64,000 bases of DNA from Streptomyces sp. CG4 (GCF_041080655.1 NZ_CP163525.1:9052001-9116000), one strand, 5' to 3'; positions 8,242 to 17,156 are shown, counted from the stretch's first letter. Notes: a model not told the origin generated them from the letters alone. Numbers and translations: made by a program.

Positions 8242-9780
8242 ATGACGAACACAGCCGTACCGGCCCCGACTCACCCGACGGCACCACCGCCCGCGCCGCC
8301 GACCCGCGCCCACCGCCACACCTGGCTCCTCCTGCTGCTCGGCACCGGGGCGATGCTCCTCGCGGTCGGCGGCCGGTGGGACATCGCGGCCGCCGCCTGG
8401 ATCTTCCCCGTCCTCCTGCTGCGCTTCACCCGGCTGAGCCGCGCCTGGTCCGGAACGCTGTGGATCTGGCTGGCGCACCTCGGGGCCGCCGTCTTCTGGG
8501 TCCAGGAGTCGGCACTCGGCTTCAACGCCGTGGTGCTCGCCGGGGCCCTCGCCCTGGCCGCCGTACAGACACTGCCCTTCCTCGCCGACAGGCTGCTGGC
8601 GCACCGGCTGCGGCCGGCGCCGGCCGCCCTGGTCTTCCCGGCCGGTGTCGCCGCCGCCGAGTTCCTGATCACGCTGGTGTCCCCGTTCGGCACGGCCTAC
8701 GGGTCCCTGGCCGTCACCCAGCGCGCGGACCTGCCCCTCCTCCAGGTCGTCTCGGTCACGGGCCCCTGGGGCATCGGCTTCCTCATCGGCTGTGTCGCGA
8801 GCACGGTCAACCGCGTCTGGGACCGCCCCTCCTGGCGCGGCGGCATCGTCTGCACCGCCGTCGTGCTGAGCGTGGTGCTCGCCGGCGGCGCCCGGCTCGC
8901 CTTCTTCCCGCCCCAGGGCACGACCGTACGGATCGCCGGCGTCAGCCCGGCCCGCACCGTGACCGAGCGGCTGCAGACCACGCTCGCCCGGTTCGCCGAC
9001 GGTCCGGGCGGCGTCGCCGCGGCGCCCGTCGCGGTGGTACGGCCCGCCATGACGGCCGTCGAGGACGACCTGCTGGCCTCGACCCGCCGTGAGGCCGCCG
9101 CCGGCGCGAAGATCGTGATCTGGCCCGAGAACGCCGTCAGGACGCAGGAGTCGCAGGAGCCCGCTGCCATCGCCGTCGCCCGGGCCGAGGCCCGCCGTTC
9201 GGGCATCTACCTGGAGATCGGAGTCCGTGTCTTCAGCACCACCGCGCCCGCCTACGGCCGGGACGAGGCACTCCTCATCGACCCGCGCGGCACGGTCCTG
9301 TGGACCTACCAGAAGGCCCACCCCATCCCCGGCTCGGAGCGGTACACGCCCGGCGACGGCCATGTACCGGTCGTCCGCACCCCGTACGGCCGGCTCGCCA
9401 ACGTCATCTGCGCCGACGCCGACTACCCGGCTCTGATGCGCACCCGGGCCGACATCATGCTCGTGCCCGCGCACGACTGGAAGGAGTACGGCGGCGCGCA
9501 CACCGACAAGGCGGCCCTGGCCGCCGTCGAGGGCGGCTACTCCCTGATCCGCCAGGACGCGGAGGGCGTCTCGGCCGCGTACGACGCCGAGGGCCGCGTC
9601 CTCGCCACCGCCGACTACTTCACGACCGGCCGGCAGACCATGGTGGCCAACGTGCCCGTGCGCGGCGGCACCACGGTCTACGACCGCGTCGGCGACACCT
9701 TCGCCTGGCTCTGTCTGGCCGCCCTGGCGGCACTCACCGCCACCGCCCTCGTCCGACCCCGCCGCCCGGAGGCCCGGTGA
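8242..9780 (+). CDS. lnt: Apolipoprotein N-acyltransferase-like membrane protein
   Basis: A 512-residue protein. About seven hydrophobic segments span residues 28-222, followed by a carbon-nitrogen hydrolase (nitrilase) domain, about 228-485. The nitrilase triad is visible: E296 (IVIWPENAV), K358 (WTYQKAHPIPG) and C390 (NVICADADYP). A last hydrophobic segment (FAWLCLAALAALTATALV) closes the protein, the usual Lnt topology. Lnt moves an acyl chain to the N-terminal cysteine of lipoproteins at the membrane. The sequence is divergent from classical Lnt, and Streptomyces carry several paralogues, so another amidase or acyl transfer role is possible. Confidence 0.85.
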   Translation: MTNTAVPAPTHPTAPPPAPPTRAHRHTWLLLLLGTGAMLLAVGGRWDIAAAAWIFPVLLLRFTRLSRAWSGTLWIWLAHLGAAVFWVQESALGFNAVVLAGALALAAVQTLPFLADRLLAHRLRPAPAALVFPAGVAAAEFLITLVSPFGTAYGSLAVTQRADLPLLQVVSVTGPWGIGFLIGCVASTVNRVWDRPSWRGGIVCTAVVLSVVLAGGARLAFFPPQGTTVRIAGVSPARTVTERLQTTLARFADGPGGVAAAPVAVVRPAMTAVEDDLLASTRREAAAGAKIVIWPENAVRTQESQEPAAIAVARAEARRSGIYLEIGVRVFSTTAPAYGRDEALLIDPRGTVLWTYQKAHPIPGSERYTPGDGHVPVVRTPYGRLANVICADADYPALMRTRADIMLVPAHDWKEYGGAHTDKAALAAVEGGYSLIRQDAEGVSAAYDAEGRVLATADYFTTGRQTMVANVPVRGGTTVYDRVGDTFAWLCLAALAALTATALVRPRRPEAR

Positions 9781-9843
9781 CGACGGCGGCCAGCGGTGGG
9801 CCGGTGACGGCGGCGGGCGGTGGGCCCGTGACGGCAGGCGGGC

Positions 9844-10671
9844 CTAGGCGACGGCCTGGCGTGCCGTCCGCTCCACCAGGGAGATCCCGTCGCTCATCGA
9901 GGCGCTGCCGTTCGACAGGACCGCGACGAGATACCGGTGTCCCTTCACGGTGACCTGGCCGACGCTGTTGACGTCCCAGAGGCCGGAGGTGGTGCGCTGC
10001 AGCCAGCCGTTCTTCAGGGCGGGCGAGGAGCCGGAGGAGTCGGCGGCCGAGACTCCCCAGGTCTGCTCCGGGACGACCTGGCCCATGAGGGAGCGGACGT
10101 AGGCCCGGGACCGGGCGTTCAGCGCGGTGGCGCCGAGTGGTGTCGAGGGGGTGCCGGGCTGTGTCGTCGTGTCGCCCTCGAACACGGCCCTGAGCAGCCG
10201 TATCTGGTCGCTGGCGGTCGTCCGGGTCAGCCCCCACTTCCCGGCGGACCCGCCCGTGGTCGAGCTCAGGCCCAGCCGCTTGTTGGCCGTCGCCAGCCCC
10301 GAGGCCCGGCCGATCTTCCGCCAGAGCGCGTCGGCGGCCGTGTTGTCGCTGCGCTTGATCATCGGCTCGGCGTGGCCCCGCTCCTCGGCGGTGAGCTGTC
10401 TGCCCGCGTCCTGTGCCCGGAGCAGCAGCGCCGCGAGGATGTCGACCTTCACGATGCTGGCGGTGTCGTACGCACTGTCCGCTCCGCGCACCACGGGAGT
10501 GCGGTCGGCGTCCAGGTCCAGCACGGCGGCCGTGGCGCGCGGGGACGTGACCGGGGCGGCGGCCACGGCCGGTGCCGGGAGCATCGCGCCGGCGGAGAGG
10601 AGCGCCGCGGCCGAGGCCGGGACCACACCGGTCCGCGTGCGTGCGGTGGCGGGGAAGGGGCGACACGACAT
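9844..10671 (-). CDS. Exported class A beta-lactamase-fold serine hydrolase
   Basis: A 275-residue protein with an N-terminal signal (hydrophobic SAAALLSAGAMLPAPAVAAA). It keeps the three active-site elements of the penicillin-recognising fold: S72-x-x-K75 (TASIVKVDIL), SDN at 107-109 (KRSDNTAAD) and KNG in place of KTG (ALKNGWLQ). The Glu166-bearing omega loop of true class A enzymes is not clearly seen, so a carboxypeptidase-like or non-catalytic penicillin-recognising role is as likely as beta-lactamase activity. The 9781-9843 gap has near-duplicate runs (GGTGGGCC-GTGACGGC type). Confidence 0.85.
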   Translation of the reverse strand: MSCRPFPATARTRTGVVPASAAALLSAGAMLPAPAVAAAPVTSPRATAAVLDLDADRTPVVRGADSAYDTASIVKVDILAALLLRAQDAGRQLTAEERGHAEPMIKRSDNTAADALWRKIGRASGLATANKRLGLSSTTGGSAGKWGLTRTTASDQIRLLRAVFEGDTTTQPGTPSTPLGATALNARSRAYVRSLMGQVVPEQTWGVSAADSSGSSPALKNGWLQRTTSGLWDVNSVGQVTVKGHRYLVAVLSNGSASMSDGISLVERTARQAVA

Positions 10672-10873
10672 GGCTCAGAACGTAGGCACATCGTGCGCCG
10701 GGCGAAGTGGCACCCGTCACCTTCACGCCTGACGGCGGCGAATTGTGAGGAGCGCCACCTGCGCCACCAATGGGCGCATTGCGAGGCAAGGGTTGGTCGT
10801 GCGGCGGCGTGTACGCGCGGCCGGAACCGGTGGCTCGCCTATCGTCGGCCAGACACTGACATCCGGGGTGATA

Positions 10874-11911
10874 ATGGAAAAAACGGATGAAATGGTTGGC
10901 GTGGTCGAGGGCGTGGCGGTCGCTCCCGCCGGCTCGCCGCCCGTACGCCGCATCCGGCCATGGCCGGTCGCCGTCCTCGTGTTCACGGCCTGCGCGGCGG
11001 CCGTCCTCCTCCTCGCCGGTACGCAGTGGCTGACCCAACCGGCCGTCCAGGCCTGGCGCACCGTCTGCCTGGCCATCACCGTCCAGGCGCTCCCCTTCCT
11101 GCTGCTCGGCACCGCGCTGTCCGGCGCCATCAACGCCTTCGTGCCGGCCGAGCTGTTCACCAAGGTCCTGCCGAAGCGGGCCGCTCTCGCCGTGCCGGTC
11201 GCCGGCGTGGCGGGCGCGGTGCTGCCTGGCTGTGAGTGCGCCTCCGTCCCGGTCGCCAACAGCCTCATCCGACGCGGTGTCACCCCGGCCGCCGCCTTCG
11301 CCTTCCTGCTCTCCGCGCCCGCCATCAACCCCGTCGTGCTCACCGCCACCGCCGTCGCCTTCCCCGGCAGCCCCGCGATGGTCGTCGCCCGGCTGCTCGC
11401 CTCCCTCGCCACGGCGGCCGTGATGGGCTGGCTCTGGCTCTGGCTGGGCAAGGAGAAGTGGCTGCAGCGCATCCTGCGGCACGGACACACGGGCCACCGC
11501 CCCGGCCACAGCCGCTGGACCGAGTTCCGGCTCGGCTTCCAGCACGACTTCCTGCACGCCGGCGGCTTCCTCGTCCTCGGCGCCATGGCCGCCGCCACCT
11601 TCAACGTCGCGGTGCCGCGCTCTGTCCTCGACGCCTTCTCCGGCTCACCCTGGCTCTCGGTGCTCTTCCTGGCCGGGCTCGCCGTGCTGCTCGCGGTCTG
11701 CTCGGAGGCCGACGCCTTCGTCGCCGCCTCGCTCGCCGGGTTCTCGCCGACCGCGCGGCTCGCGTTCATGGTGGTCGGGCCGATGGTCGACCTGAAGCTG
11801 ATCGCCCTTCAGGCGGGCACCTTCGGACGGGCCTTCGCCTGGCGGTTCTCCACGGCCACCACCGTCGTGGCGGTCGCCGCGAGCGTCCTGATCGGAGGCG
11901 CCCTGCTGTGA
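10874..11911 (+). CDS. COG0701 (PF03773) eight-helix permease
   Basis: A 345-residue integral membrane protein of the ArsP_1/DUF318 permease family. The hallmark GAVLPGCECASVPVANSLIR lies at about residues 115-135; further helices include AFAFLLSAPAINPVVLTATA and ACVCS-type SEADAFVAASLAG. ATG 10874 follows a short GGGG run; earlier in-frame codons encode no hydrophobic or conserved sequence. It overlaps the next gene (GTGA), and together they form the two-subunit system known as YcgR/YcgQ in Bacillus. Organoarsenical or metal export has been shown or proposed for relatives; the substrate here is open. Confidence 0.85.
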   Translation: MEKTDEMVGVVEGVAVAPAGSPPVRRIRPWPVAVLVFTACAAAVLLLAGTQWLTQPAVQAWRTVCLAITVQALPFLLLGTALSGAINAFVPAELFTKVLPKRAALAVPVAGVAGAVLPGCECASVPVANSLIRRGVTPAAAFAFLLSAPAINPVVLTATAVAFPGSPAMVVARLLASLATAAVMGWLWLWLGKEKWLQRILRHGHTGHRPGHSRWTEFRLGFQHDFLHAGGFLVLGAMAAATFNVAVPRSVLDAFSGSPWLSVLFLAGLAVLLAVCSEADAFVAASLAGFSPTARLAFMVVGPMVDLKLIALQAGTFGRAFAWRFSTATTVVAVAASVLIGGALL

Positions 11912-12699
11912 AACGCCCTGCCCAGACCCTCCTCCTGACGCTGACCGGCATCGGCCTGCTGCACACGGCCCTGTTCACCGACACCTATCTGCGCTACGTC
12001 AAGGCCGGTCTGCGACCCCTGCTGATCGCCTCCGGCGTCGTCCTCCTGCTGCTCGGCCTCGCCGCGGCGGCCCTCCGCGGCGAACAGCGGCACACCACCC
12101 ACGACGACCGAGAACACGCACACAGCGACGAGTACAGCGACGAGCACGGCGACGCGTACGGAAACACGCACGGCCACGACCACTCCGGCGCCCCACGCAT
12201 CGCCTGGCTGCTGTTCCTCCCGGCGCTCAGCCTGCTCTTCTACGCGCCGCCCGCCCTCGGCGCGTACACGGCGGCACGTTCGAACAACAAGCCGGTGGCG
12301 GTGCAGAGGACAGGATTCGCTCCGCTGCCCGCGACCTCACCGCTGCCCCTGACCCTCACCGACTTCACCAAGCGCGTCCAACAGGATCGCACCCGAGCCA
12401 TCAAGGACCGCGTCGTCCAGCTCACGGGCTTCGTCACCCCGGCCGAGGACGAGGACGGCTGGTATCTGACCCGGATCATCTTCACGTGCTGCGCGGCCGA
12501 CTCACAGACCGTCAAGATCCGGGTGTACGGCCCCGAGGCACCTCCCGCGAACACCTGGCTCGCGGTGACCGGCACCTGGCACCCCCAGGGCGCCCTCGGC
12601 ACGAGGACCGCGCGGGTGGCTCTCGACGCCAGGGCCGCGCGCCCCATCGCCCAGCCGGTGAACGCCTACACCGACGACCTGCCGCTCACGCCGTCCTGA
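11908..12699 (+). CDS. TIGR03943 putative permease subunit with His-rich loop
   Basis: A 263-residue protein with two N-terminal helices (QTLLLTLTGIGLLHTALF and LLIASGVVLLLLGLAAAAL). A His/Asp-rich loop (about 68-97, e.g. HDDREHAHSDEYSDEHG and THGHDHSG) precedes another helix, and an outside soluble domain (DUF1980-like) contains an FTCCAAD motif. The GTG start lies within the stop of the upstream permease gene, showing translational coupling. The His-rich loop suggests handling of a transition metal such as zinc. Its 3' end overlaps the convergent flavin-reductase-like gene by 14 bases. Confidence 0.85.
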   Translation: MKRPAQTLLLTLTGIGLLHTALFTDTYLRYVKAGLRPLLIASGVVLLLLGLAAAALRGEQRHTTHDDREHAHSDEYSDEHGDAYGNTHGHDHSGAPRIAWLLFLPALSLLFYAPPALGAYTAARSNNKPVAVQRTGFAPLPATSPLPLTLTDFTKRVQQDRTRAIKDRVVQLTGFVTPAEDEDGWYLTRIIFTCCAADSQTVKIRVYGPEAPPANTWLAVTGTWHPQGALGTRTARVALDARAARPIAQPVNAYTDDLPLTPS

Positions 12700-13150
12700 C
12701 CGCCGTACCGGCCCCCACCCCGTCCGTGAGGAGCACGCCCGTGACCAGATGGGGGCGGATGCGCACGGCGTGGTCCATGTCCTCGTGCGGCGCCCAGGGG
12801 GTGAGCAGCGTCCGGACCCGGGCCAGGTCCGCGGGGTCCGTGACGAGCCGTGCGTAGCCGGTGACGACGACGCTCCAGCCGAGCTGTGTGTCCGGATCGA
12901 TCGCGTCGGCCTCGTAGGCGACGACGACGCCTTTGCCGCCGTCCTGCTGGGCGTGCGCGGTGAGCGCGGCGCCCTCGTGCGTGCGGATGACGATGTCGCC
13001 GCCGTCGAGGACGTGGTTGACCGGGCGGACGGTGGGCAGCGCCTGCCGGGTGAAGACGATCCTCCCCAGCGACACGGTGCCCAGCAGCCGCAGTGCCTCG
13101 CTGGGGCCCAGGTCGATGCGCCGGTGCACCGGCTCGTCGTGACGGATCAT
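12686..13150 (-). CDS. Pyridoxamine 5'-phosphate oxidase-family (split barrel) protein
   Basis: A 154-residue protein with the split beta-barrel pattern LLGTVSLGRIVFTRQALPTV, RPVNHVLDGGDIVIRTHEGA, GWSVVVTGYARLVTD. Many such small actinobacterial proteins bind FMN or F420 and act as quinone or biliverdin reductases; the exact cofactor cannot be told. ATG 13150 is chosen because upstream in-frame sequence is unrelated arginine-rich translation. The tail overlaps the convergent permease-subunit gene by 14 bases. Confidence 0.85.
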   Translation of the reverse strand: MIRHDEPVHRRIDLGPSEALRLLGTVSLGRIVFTRQALPTVRPVNHVLDGGDIVIRTHEGAALTAHAQQDGGKGVVVAYEADAIDPDTQLGWSVVVTGYARLVTDPADLARVRTLLTPWAPHEDMDHAVRIRPHLVTGVLLTDGVGAGTAVRTA

Positions 13151-13556
13151 GGCTGGCTTCTCCGCAGGTGCGTGACGGTCTGCTCGCTCCTCCGGCCCCC
13201 GGCGCGCGTGGCGAACCGCCGGGGACGGAGCGGCACCGCGGGGGAGCCGGTGCCGCTCCTGGTGTCCACGGTCGCGCATGGCCCGTGAGCCACCCAGTGC
13301 CCTTCGGCCCCGGCTGCAGGGCCGGATGTCCCGATCTCGCTGGTCAAAGGGGTCGGGTCGCACGTCGCCGGGCATCACTACGGCACTCACCCCGCCACCG
13401 CCCGGAATGAGGTGCACGATGGTGGGGTGACACTCGACGGCCGGGCCCGGGAGACCGCCCCGACCGCGCTCGCCGCCCGCCCGGCATGACCCCGCCCGGC
13501 GAGGCGGACGCGGAGTGTGCGGCGAAGCCGCCGGTGCGCGAGAGGAGGCGGTGACG
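13151..13556. other. 406-base intergenic region with a strong hairpin
   Basis: No convincing gene on either strand. A perfect 12-bp hairpin, GGAGCGGCACCG (13227-13238), loop CGGGGGAGC, CGGTGCCGCTCC (13248-13259), lies 77-109 bases upstream of the split-barrel gene. The rest should hold the divergent promoters of that gene and of the membrane protein at 13557. Confidence 0.6.
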
Positions 13557-14159
13557 ATGAACCGGACACCTCCCACGACGGTCGCCCGGGTACGGCTGTG
13601 GCGCTGGCGGCGCAATCCGCTCAGACGGCACAGCGATGTCATCGAGGCCTGGATCGTCCTCGTGACCTGGGTGCTCGCCGTCCTCGGCGGCGCCGTCGCC
13701 GGACTCGCGGCGGCCCACAACGCCGAGGCCGCGCTCTCCGCCCGGCAGGCGCGGGTGCACGCCGTGACCGCCGTGCTCACCGACAGCGTGGCGAGCAACC
13801 CGACCTCCGGGACCGGCTACGACGACGGCCGGGTCTGGGCCACCGTGCGCTGGACGGACACCCACGGCACCGTGCACACCGACCGGGCCAAGGTCCGGCC
13901 CGGCACCCCCGTCGGATCCCAGGTGAACGTGTGGACCAACCGCGCCGGCCACGTGGTCTCCGCGCCCGTCACCGGCGCCGCGGCGGACCTGCAGGCCGCC
14001 CTCACCGGCGCCCTCGTCGCCCCGTCGGCCGGCGCGGCGGTCTGGAGCGCGGGCTGGCTGGTCCGCACCCGGATGATCCGGCGGCGCATGGCCGAGTGGG
14101 ACGAGGAGTGGAAGCAGATCGGACCCCGCTGGGGCAACCTCAGCGGCGGACGAGGCTGA
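13557..14159 (+). CDS. Rv1733c-like two-helix membrane protein
   Basis: A 200-residue protein with a basic start (RLWRWRRNPLRRHSDVIEAW), a first helix (IVLVTWVLAVLGGAVAGLAA), a roughly 100-residue extracytoplasmic beta-rich domain (VWATVRWTDTHGTVHTDRAK, KVRPGTPVGSQVNVWTNRAG) and a second helix before a charged tail. This matches the Rv1733c family, which is abundant in Streptomyces and dormancy-associated in mycobacteria; its molecular role is unknown. ATG 13557 has AGAGGAGG eight bases upstream; GTG 13551 is too close to that site. Confidence 0.85.
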   Translation: MNRTPPTTVARVRLWRWRRNPLRRHSDVIEAWIVLVTWVLAVLGGAVAGLAAAHNAEAALSARQARVHAVTAVLTDSVASNPTSGTGYDDGRVWATVRWTDTHGTVHTDRAKVRPGTPVGSQVNVWTNRAGHVVSAPVTGAAADLQAALTGALVAPSAGAAVWSAGWLVRTRMIRRRMAEWDEEWKQIGPRWGNLSGGRG

Positions 14160-14411
14160 GGGCGGAAAGGGCCACCCGCTTCTCGCGGATCCGGATTGCG
14201 CGGTGCACGGCACGGCGGCCGCTTCCCCGCGTCTGTTCACGGTCCTTCCCGCCACCACCAGCACACCACGGAAACCGTCATCCCACCAGGCCGGGGCGTG
14301 CTCGGTGTCTCCGAGGAGAGAGATCCGTCGGCGGTCCGCCAGTGCGTGAGCCGGGCCCCCGCAACGTCTTCCGGCACAGCCAGTGGATCCGCCTGCCCGG
14401 AACCGACTGGC

Positions 14412-15344
14412 TCAGAGCGGGGTTGCCGCCCGTAGCAGGAGCAGCAGCGTGACCGCGGAGTTGGCTGAGCACGTCGCGGAGAGGACGGCTCCGGTGGCCG
14501 CGGTCCACAGCGCCAGGCCCACCGCAGTGAAGACGGACGGCCAGGCGCGCCCGCTCGGCGCCGGGGCGAGGAGTGCGGCGACCCGCCGGGGGAGTGGTCC
14601 GGGCGCGGCCAGCGCGGCGAGCGTCGGTGCCGGTGCGGCACCGGAGACGAGCGCGGCGGTGCCGATCGCCCGGGCGACCGCCTTGCGGCTGCCGACGGCC
14701 CGGGCCGCCTCCTCGTCCGCCCAGCGCTCCGCCGTGTAGGCGACCGCCGTCCGCAGCGGCCGGAGGAACGGGTTGGCGCCGGCGGCGAGTTGGACGAGCA
14801 GCAGATGCCGGTGGTGCCGGGCGGAGAGATGGGCGCGCTCGTGTGCGAAGAGCGCGCGGCGCTCCCGGGACGGGAGGGAGTCGAGCATCGCCGTGGACAC
14901 GACGATCCGGTCGCGCGGGCCGCCCGGCAGGGCGTAAGCGTACGGGGAGGTGTCCGGCAGCACGGCCACCTGCGTGGGCGGCAGTCCCCGCAGTGCCGCA
15001 TGGGCCCGGCGCCGTACCCGGCGGTGCCGCAGCAGGGACCGGAGGCAGGTCGCCACGACGGTGAGCAGCGCGGGAATCGCGGCCTTCCCGGCGACCTCGT
15101 GCCGGGGAACGCTCTCGCGCACCTCGGGGTCCGACCAGCCGTCCGGCAGCGGATTGCCCGGCAGCTGGGCCGTGCCGACGACCATCAGCAGCGCCAGACA
15201 CACCGTGCTGCACAGCGCCATCACCGTGGCGACGCCGGTCAGCAGCACGGTGGCGGTGCGCGGATGGAGGCGCTGCTCGGCCAGGCGCGCGATCGGCCAG
15301 GCCGTGAGCGGCAGGATCAGGGGCAGGAAGACGAAGATTCCCAT
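14412..15344 (-). CDS. M56-family (BlaR1-like) membrane metallopeptidase
   Basis: A 310-residue protein with hydrophobic helices at about 5-22, 33-55 and 85-102. A zinc protease domain has the HExxH motif in LFAHERAHLSARHHRH and a downstream glutamate (AERWADEEAARA). Two C-terminal hydrophobic stretches follow. There is no penicillin-binding sensor domain, so unlike BlaR1 the stimulus is unknown. It lies seven bases downstream of the BlaI-like repressor gene; in such pairs the protease inactivates the repressor on signal. The gap at 14160-14411 holds no gene. Confidence 0.92.
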   Translation of the reverse strand: MGIFVFLPLILPLTAWPIARLAEQRLHPRTATVLLTGVATVMALCSTVCLALLMVVGTAQLPGNPLPDGWSDPEVRESVPRHEVAGKAAIPALLTVVATCLRSLLRHRRVRRRAHAALRGLPPTQVAVLPDTSPYAYALPGGPRDRIVVSTAMLDSLPSRERRALFAHERAHLSARHHRHLLLVQLAAGANPFLRPLRTAVAYTAERWADEEAARAVGSRKAVARAIGTAALVSGAAPAPTLAALAAPGPLPRRVAALLAPAPSGRAWPSVFTAVGLALWTAATGAVLSATCSANSAVTLLLLLRAATPL

Positions 15345-15351
15345 CGGGTGC

Positions 15352-15735
15352 TCAGTTCTCGTCGGCGGCCTGGTCCAGCAGTTCGCGCAGCAGTCGCTCG
15401 TCGCCCTCCGGCAACGCGGTGAGGAAACTCGCCAGCACCGCCCGGCGGTCCTGCTCGCCGTCCAGGACCTTGCGCATCTTCAGCGCGGCGAGCCCCGCCT
15501 CGTCCGCGGCGGGCAGCCACACGAACGACCGGCCCTCCCGCCTGCGGGTGACGGCGTTCTTCGCCAGCAGGCGCGCGAGGACCGTCATCACGGTCGTGTA
15601 GGCGAGGTCGGCCGCCAGGTGCTTCTGCACCCAGCCTGCGGTCACCGGCGCCCCGGCCTCGTGCAGCGCCGCCAGCACCCGTGTCTCCAGCGCGCCCCGC
15701 GCCCTGCGCCGACGGCCCGCCTCGGGCTCGGTCAC
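15352..15735 (-). CDS. BlaI/MecI/CopY-type repressor
   Basis: A 127-residue protein with a winged helix-turn-helix (GALETRVLAALHEAGAPVTA, LAYTTVMTVLARLLAKNAV, RREGRSFVWLPAADE) and a short C-terminal dimerisation helix region (LTALPEGDERLLRELLDQA). I use GTG 15735, which has GGGAG seven bases upstream; the longer ATG form adds 29 residues without homology. It forms an operon with the M56 protease gene. A BlaI-style operator stands between this gene and terD, see 15879-15894. Confidence 0.92.
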   Translation of the reverse strand: MTEPEAGRRRRARGALETRVLAALHEAGAPVTAGWVQKHLAADLAYTTVMTVLARLLAKNAVTRRREGRSFVWLPAADEAGLAALKMRKVLDGEQDRRAVLASFLTALPEGDERLLRELLDQAADEN

Positions 15736-15878
15736 CGCTGTCTCCCTTCTGCCGAGCCTGAATGCCGGGCTCGCCTCAACCCCTCGTGCCGGAGGAACGT
15801 CACATCGTACAGAGCGGTACATCGCCGGCCGGTTGCCGCTGTGCGCGGCGGCGCCGCCGTGCCGTACAGCCCGTAACT

Positions 15879-15894
15879 TCTACAGTGTTGTAGA
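15879..15894. promoter_or_regulatory. BlaI-type operator palindrome
   Basis: TCTACA-GTGT-TGTAGA, perfect 6-bp arms. It closely resembles known BlaI/MecI operators (core TACA...TGTA). The centre is about 65 bases before the terD start (15952) and 151 bases before the blaI-like start (15735), so one site could control both directions. Confidence 0.65.
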
Positions 15895-15951
15895 TTCAAT
15901 ACGGGTCCGGGAAGCGGACCCGAACCGATCGTGTGCGTGGAGGGACGAACC

Positions 15952-16527
15952 ATGGGTGTTTCCCTGGCCAAGGGTGGGAACGTGTCGCTGAGCAAGGAGG
16001 CACCGGGCCTGAGCGCGGTCGTCGTGGGACTGGGCTGGGACGTGCGGACCACCACCGGCGCCGACTTCGACCTCGACGCCTCCGCCCTGCTGCTGAGCGA
16101 CGCGGGCAAGGTCGTCTCCGACCGTCATTTCGTCTTCTACAACAACCTCACCAGCCCGGACGGCTCCGTCGAGCACACCGGCGACAACCTCACCGGTGAG
16201 GGCGAGGGGGACGACGAGAGCATCAAGGTGAACCTCGTCGCCGTACCCGCCGAGGTCGACCGGATCGTCTTCCCGGTGTCCATCCACGACGCCGACGCGC
16301 GCGGCCAGAGCTTCGGCCAGGTGCGCAACGCCTTCATCCGCGTGGTCAACCAGTCCGGCGGCGCCGAACTCGCCCGCTACGACCTGTCGGAGGACGCCTC
16401 GACCGAGACCGCGATGGTCTTCGGCGAGTTGTACCGCAACGGCGCCGAGTGGAAGTTCCGGGCCGTGGGGCAGGGCTACGCCTCCGGACTCGCGGGCATC
16501 GCGGGCGACTTCGGCGTCAACGTCTGA
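15952..16527 (+). CDS. terD: TerD-family stress protein 1
   Basis: A 191-residue TerD-domain protein: MGVSLAKGGNVSLSKEAPGL, DFDLDASALLL, HFVFYNNLTSPDGSVEHTGD and IHDADARGQSFGQVRNAFIR are family signatures, including the acidic calcium-binding residues. GGAGGGA eight bases upstream fixes ATG 15952. TerD proteins are calcium-binding cytosolic proteins tied to tellurite, oxidative and envelope stress and to differentiation in Streptomyces. It is first in a probable two-gene unit with the next terD, and lies behind the BlaI-type operator. Confidence 0.95.
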   Translation: MGVSLAKGGNVSLSKEAPGLSAVVVGLGWDVRTTTGADFDLDASALLLSDAGKVVSDRHFVFYNNLTSPDGSVEHTGDNLTGEGEGDDESIKVNLVAVPAEVDRIVFPVSIHDADARGQSFGQVRNAFIRVVNQSGGAELARYDLSEDASTETAMVFGELYRNGAEWKFRAVGQGYASGLAGIAGDFGVNV

Positions 16528-16571
16528 TCCGGCACGACACGGCGAGAGAGCGACAGAGAGCGAGGCGACCG

Positions 16572-17156
16572 GTGTCGGTCAACCTGAGCAAGGGCCAGCG
16601 GATCAGTCTGAGCAAGTCCGACGGCGGTGCGCTGGCCGCCGTCCGTATGGGCCTGGGCTGGCAGGCCGCACCGCGCAAGGGGTTCCTGGCCAAGCTGGCC
16701 GGCACCCGCGAGATCGACCTGGACGCCTCCGCCCTGCTGTTCGCGGGCGGCGAGCTGGCGGACGTCGTCTTCTTCCGGCACCTGGTCAGCGAGGACGGCT
16801 CGGTACGGCACCTCGGCGACAACCTGACCGGCGGCGCGGGCGCCGGGGACGACGACGAGGTCATCCTGGTGGACCTGTCGCGCGTCCCCGGGCATGTCGA
16901 CCAGATCGTCTTCACGGTGAACTCGTTCACCGGCCAGACCTTCACCGAGGTGCAGAACGCGTTCTGCCGGCTGGTCGACGAGCGCACCGGCCAGGAGCTC
17001 GCCCGCTACACCCTCAGCGGCGGTGGCGCGTACACGGCCCAGATCATGGCGAAGCTCCACCGCGGCGGCTCCGGCTGGCAGTTGACGGCCCTGGGCGAGC
17101 CGGCCGCGGGGCGGACGTTCCAGGATCTGCTGCCCGCCGTAACCGCTCACCTGTGA
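16572..17156 (+). CDS. TerD-family stress protein 2
   Basis: A 194-residue TerD paralogue: VNLSKGQRISLSKSDGGAL, EIDLDASALLFAGGELAD, HLVSEDGSVRHLGDNLTGG, NSFTGQTFTEVQNAFCRLVD. It is more divergent than its neighbour, with a short insertion (APRKGFLAKLAGTR) after the first beta strands and the C-terminal extension GRTFQDLLPAVTAHL. The GTG start at 16572 follows GCGAGG. It lies 44 bases after terD 1 and is probably cotranscribed. Confidence 0.93.
   Translation: MSVNLSKGQRISLSKSDGGALAAVRMGLGWQAAPRKGFLAKLAGTREIDLDASALLFAGGELADVVFFRHLVSEDGSVRHLGDNLTGGAGAGDDDEVILVDLSRVPGHVDQIVFTVNSFTGQTFTEVQNAFCRLVDERTGQELARYTLSGGGAYTAQIMAKLHRGGSGWQLTALGEPAAGRTFQDLLPAVTAHL

Noticed and set aside
6205..9501. A 1098-codon open frame on the minus strand
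   Set aside because: Only the last 225 codons (the NarL regulator from ATG 6882) are protein-like; the rest is antisense to the acyltransferase and out of frame with the kinase.
9844..10671. A true beta-lactamase resistance gene
   Set aside because: SxxK, SDN and KNG are present, but the omega-loop glutamate of class A enzymes is not evident, so only the fold is claimed.
10760..10873. A Zur box before the COG0701 permease
   Set aside because: GATAATGGAAA near the start has no matching second half-site.
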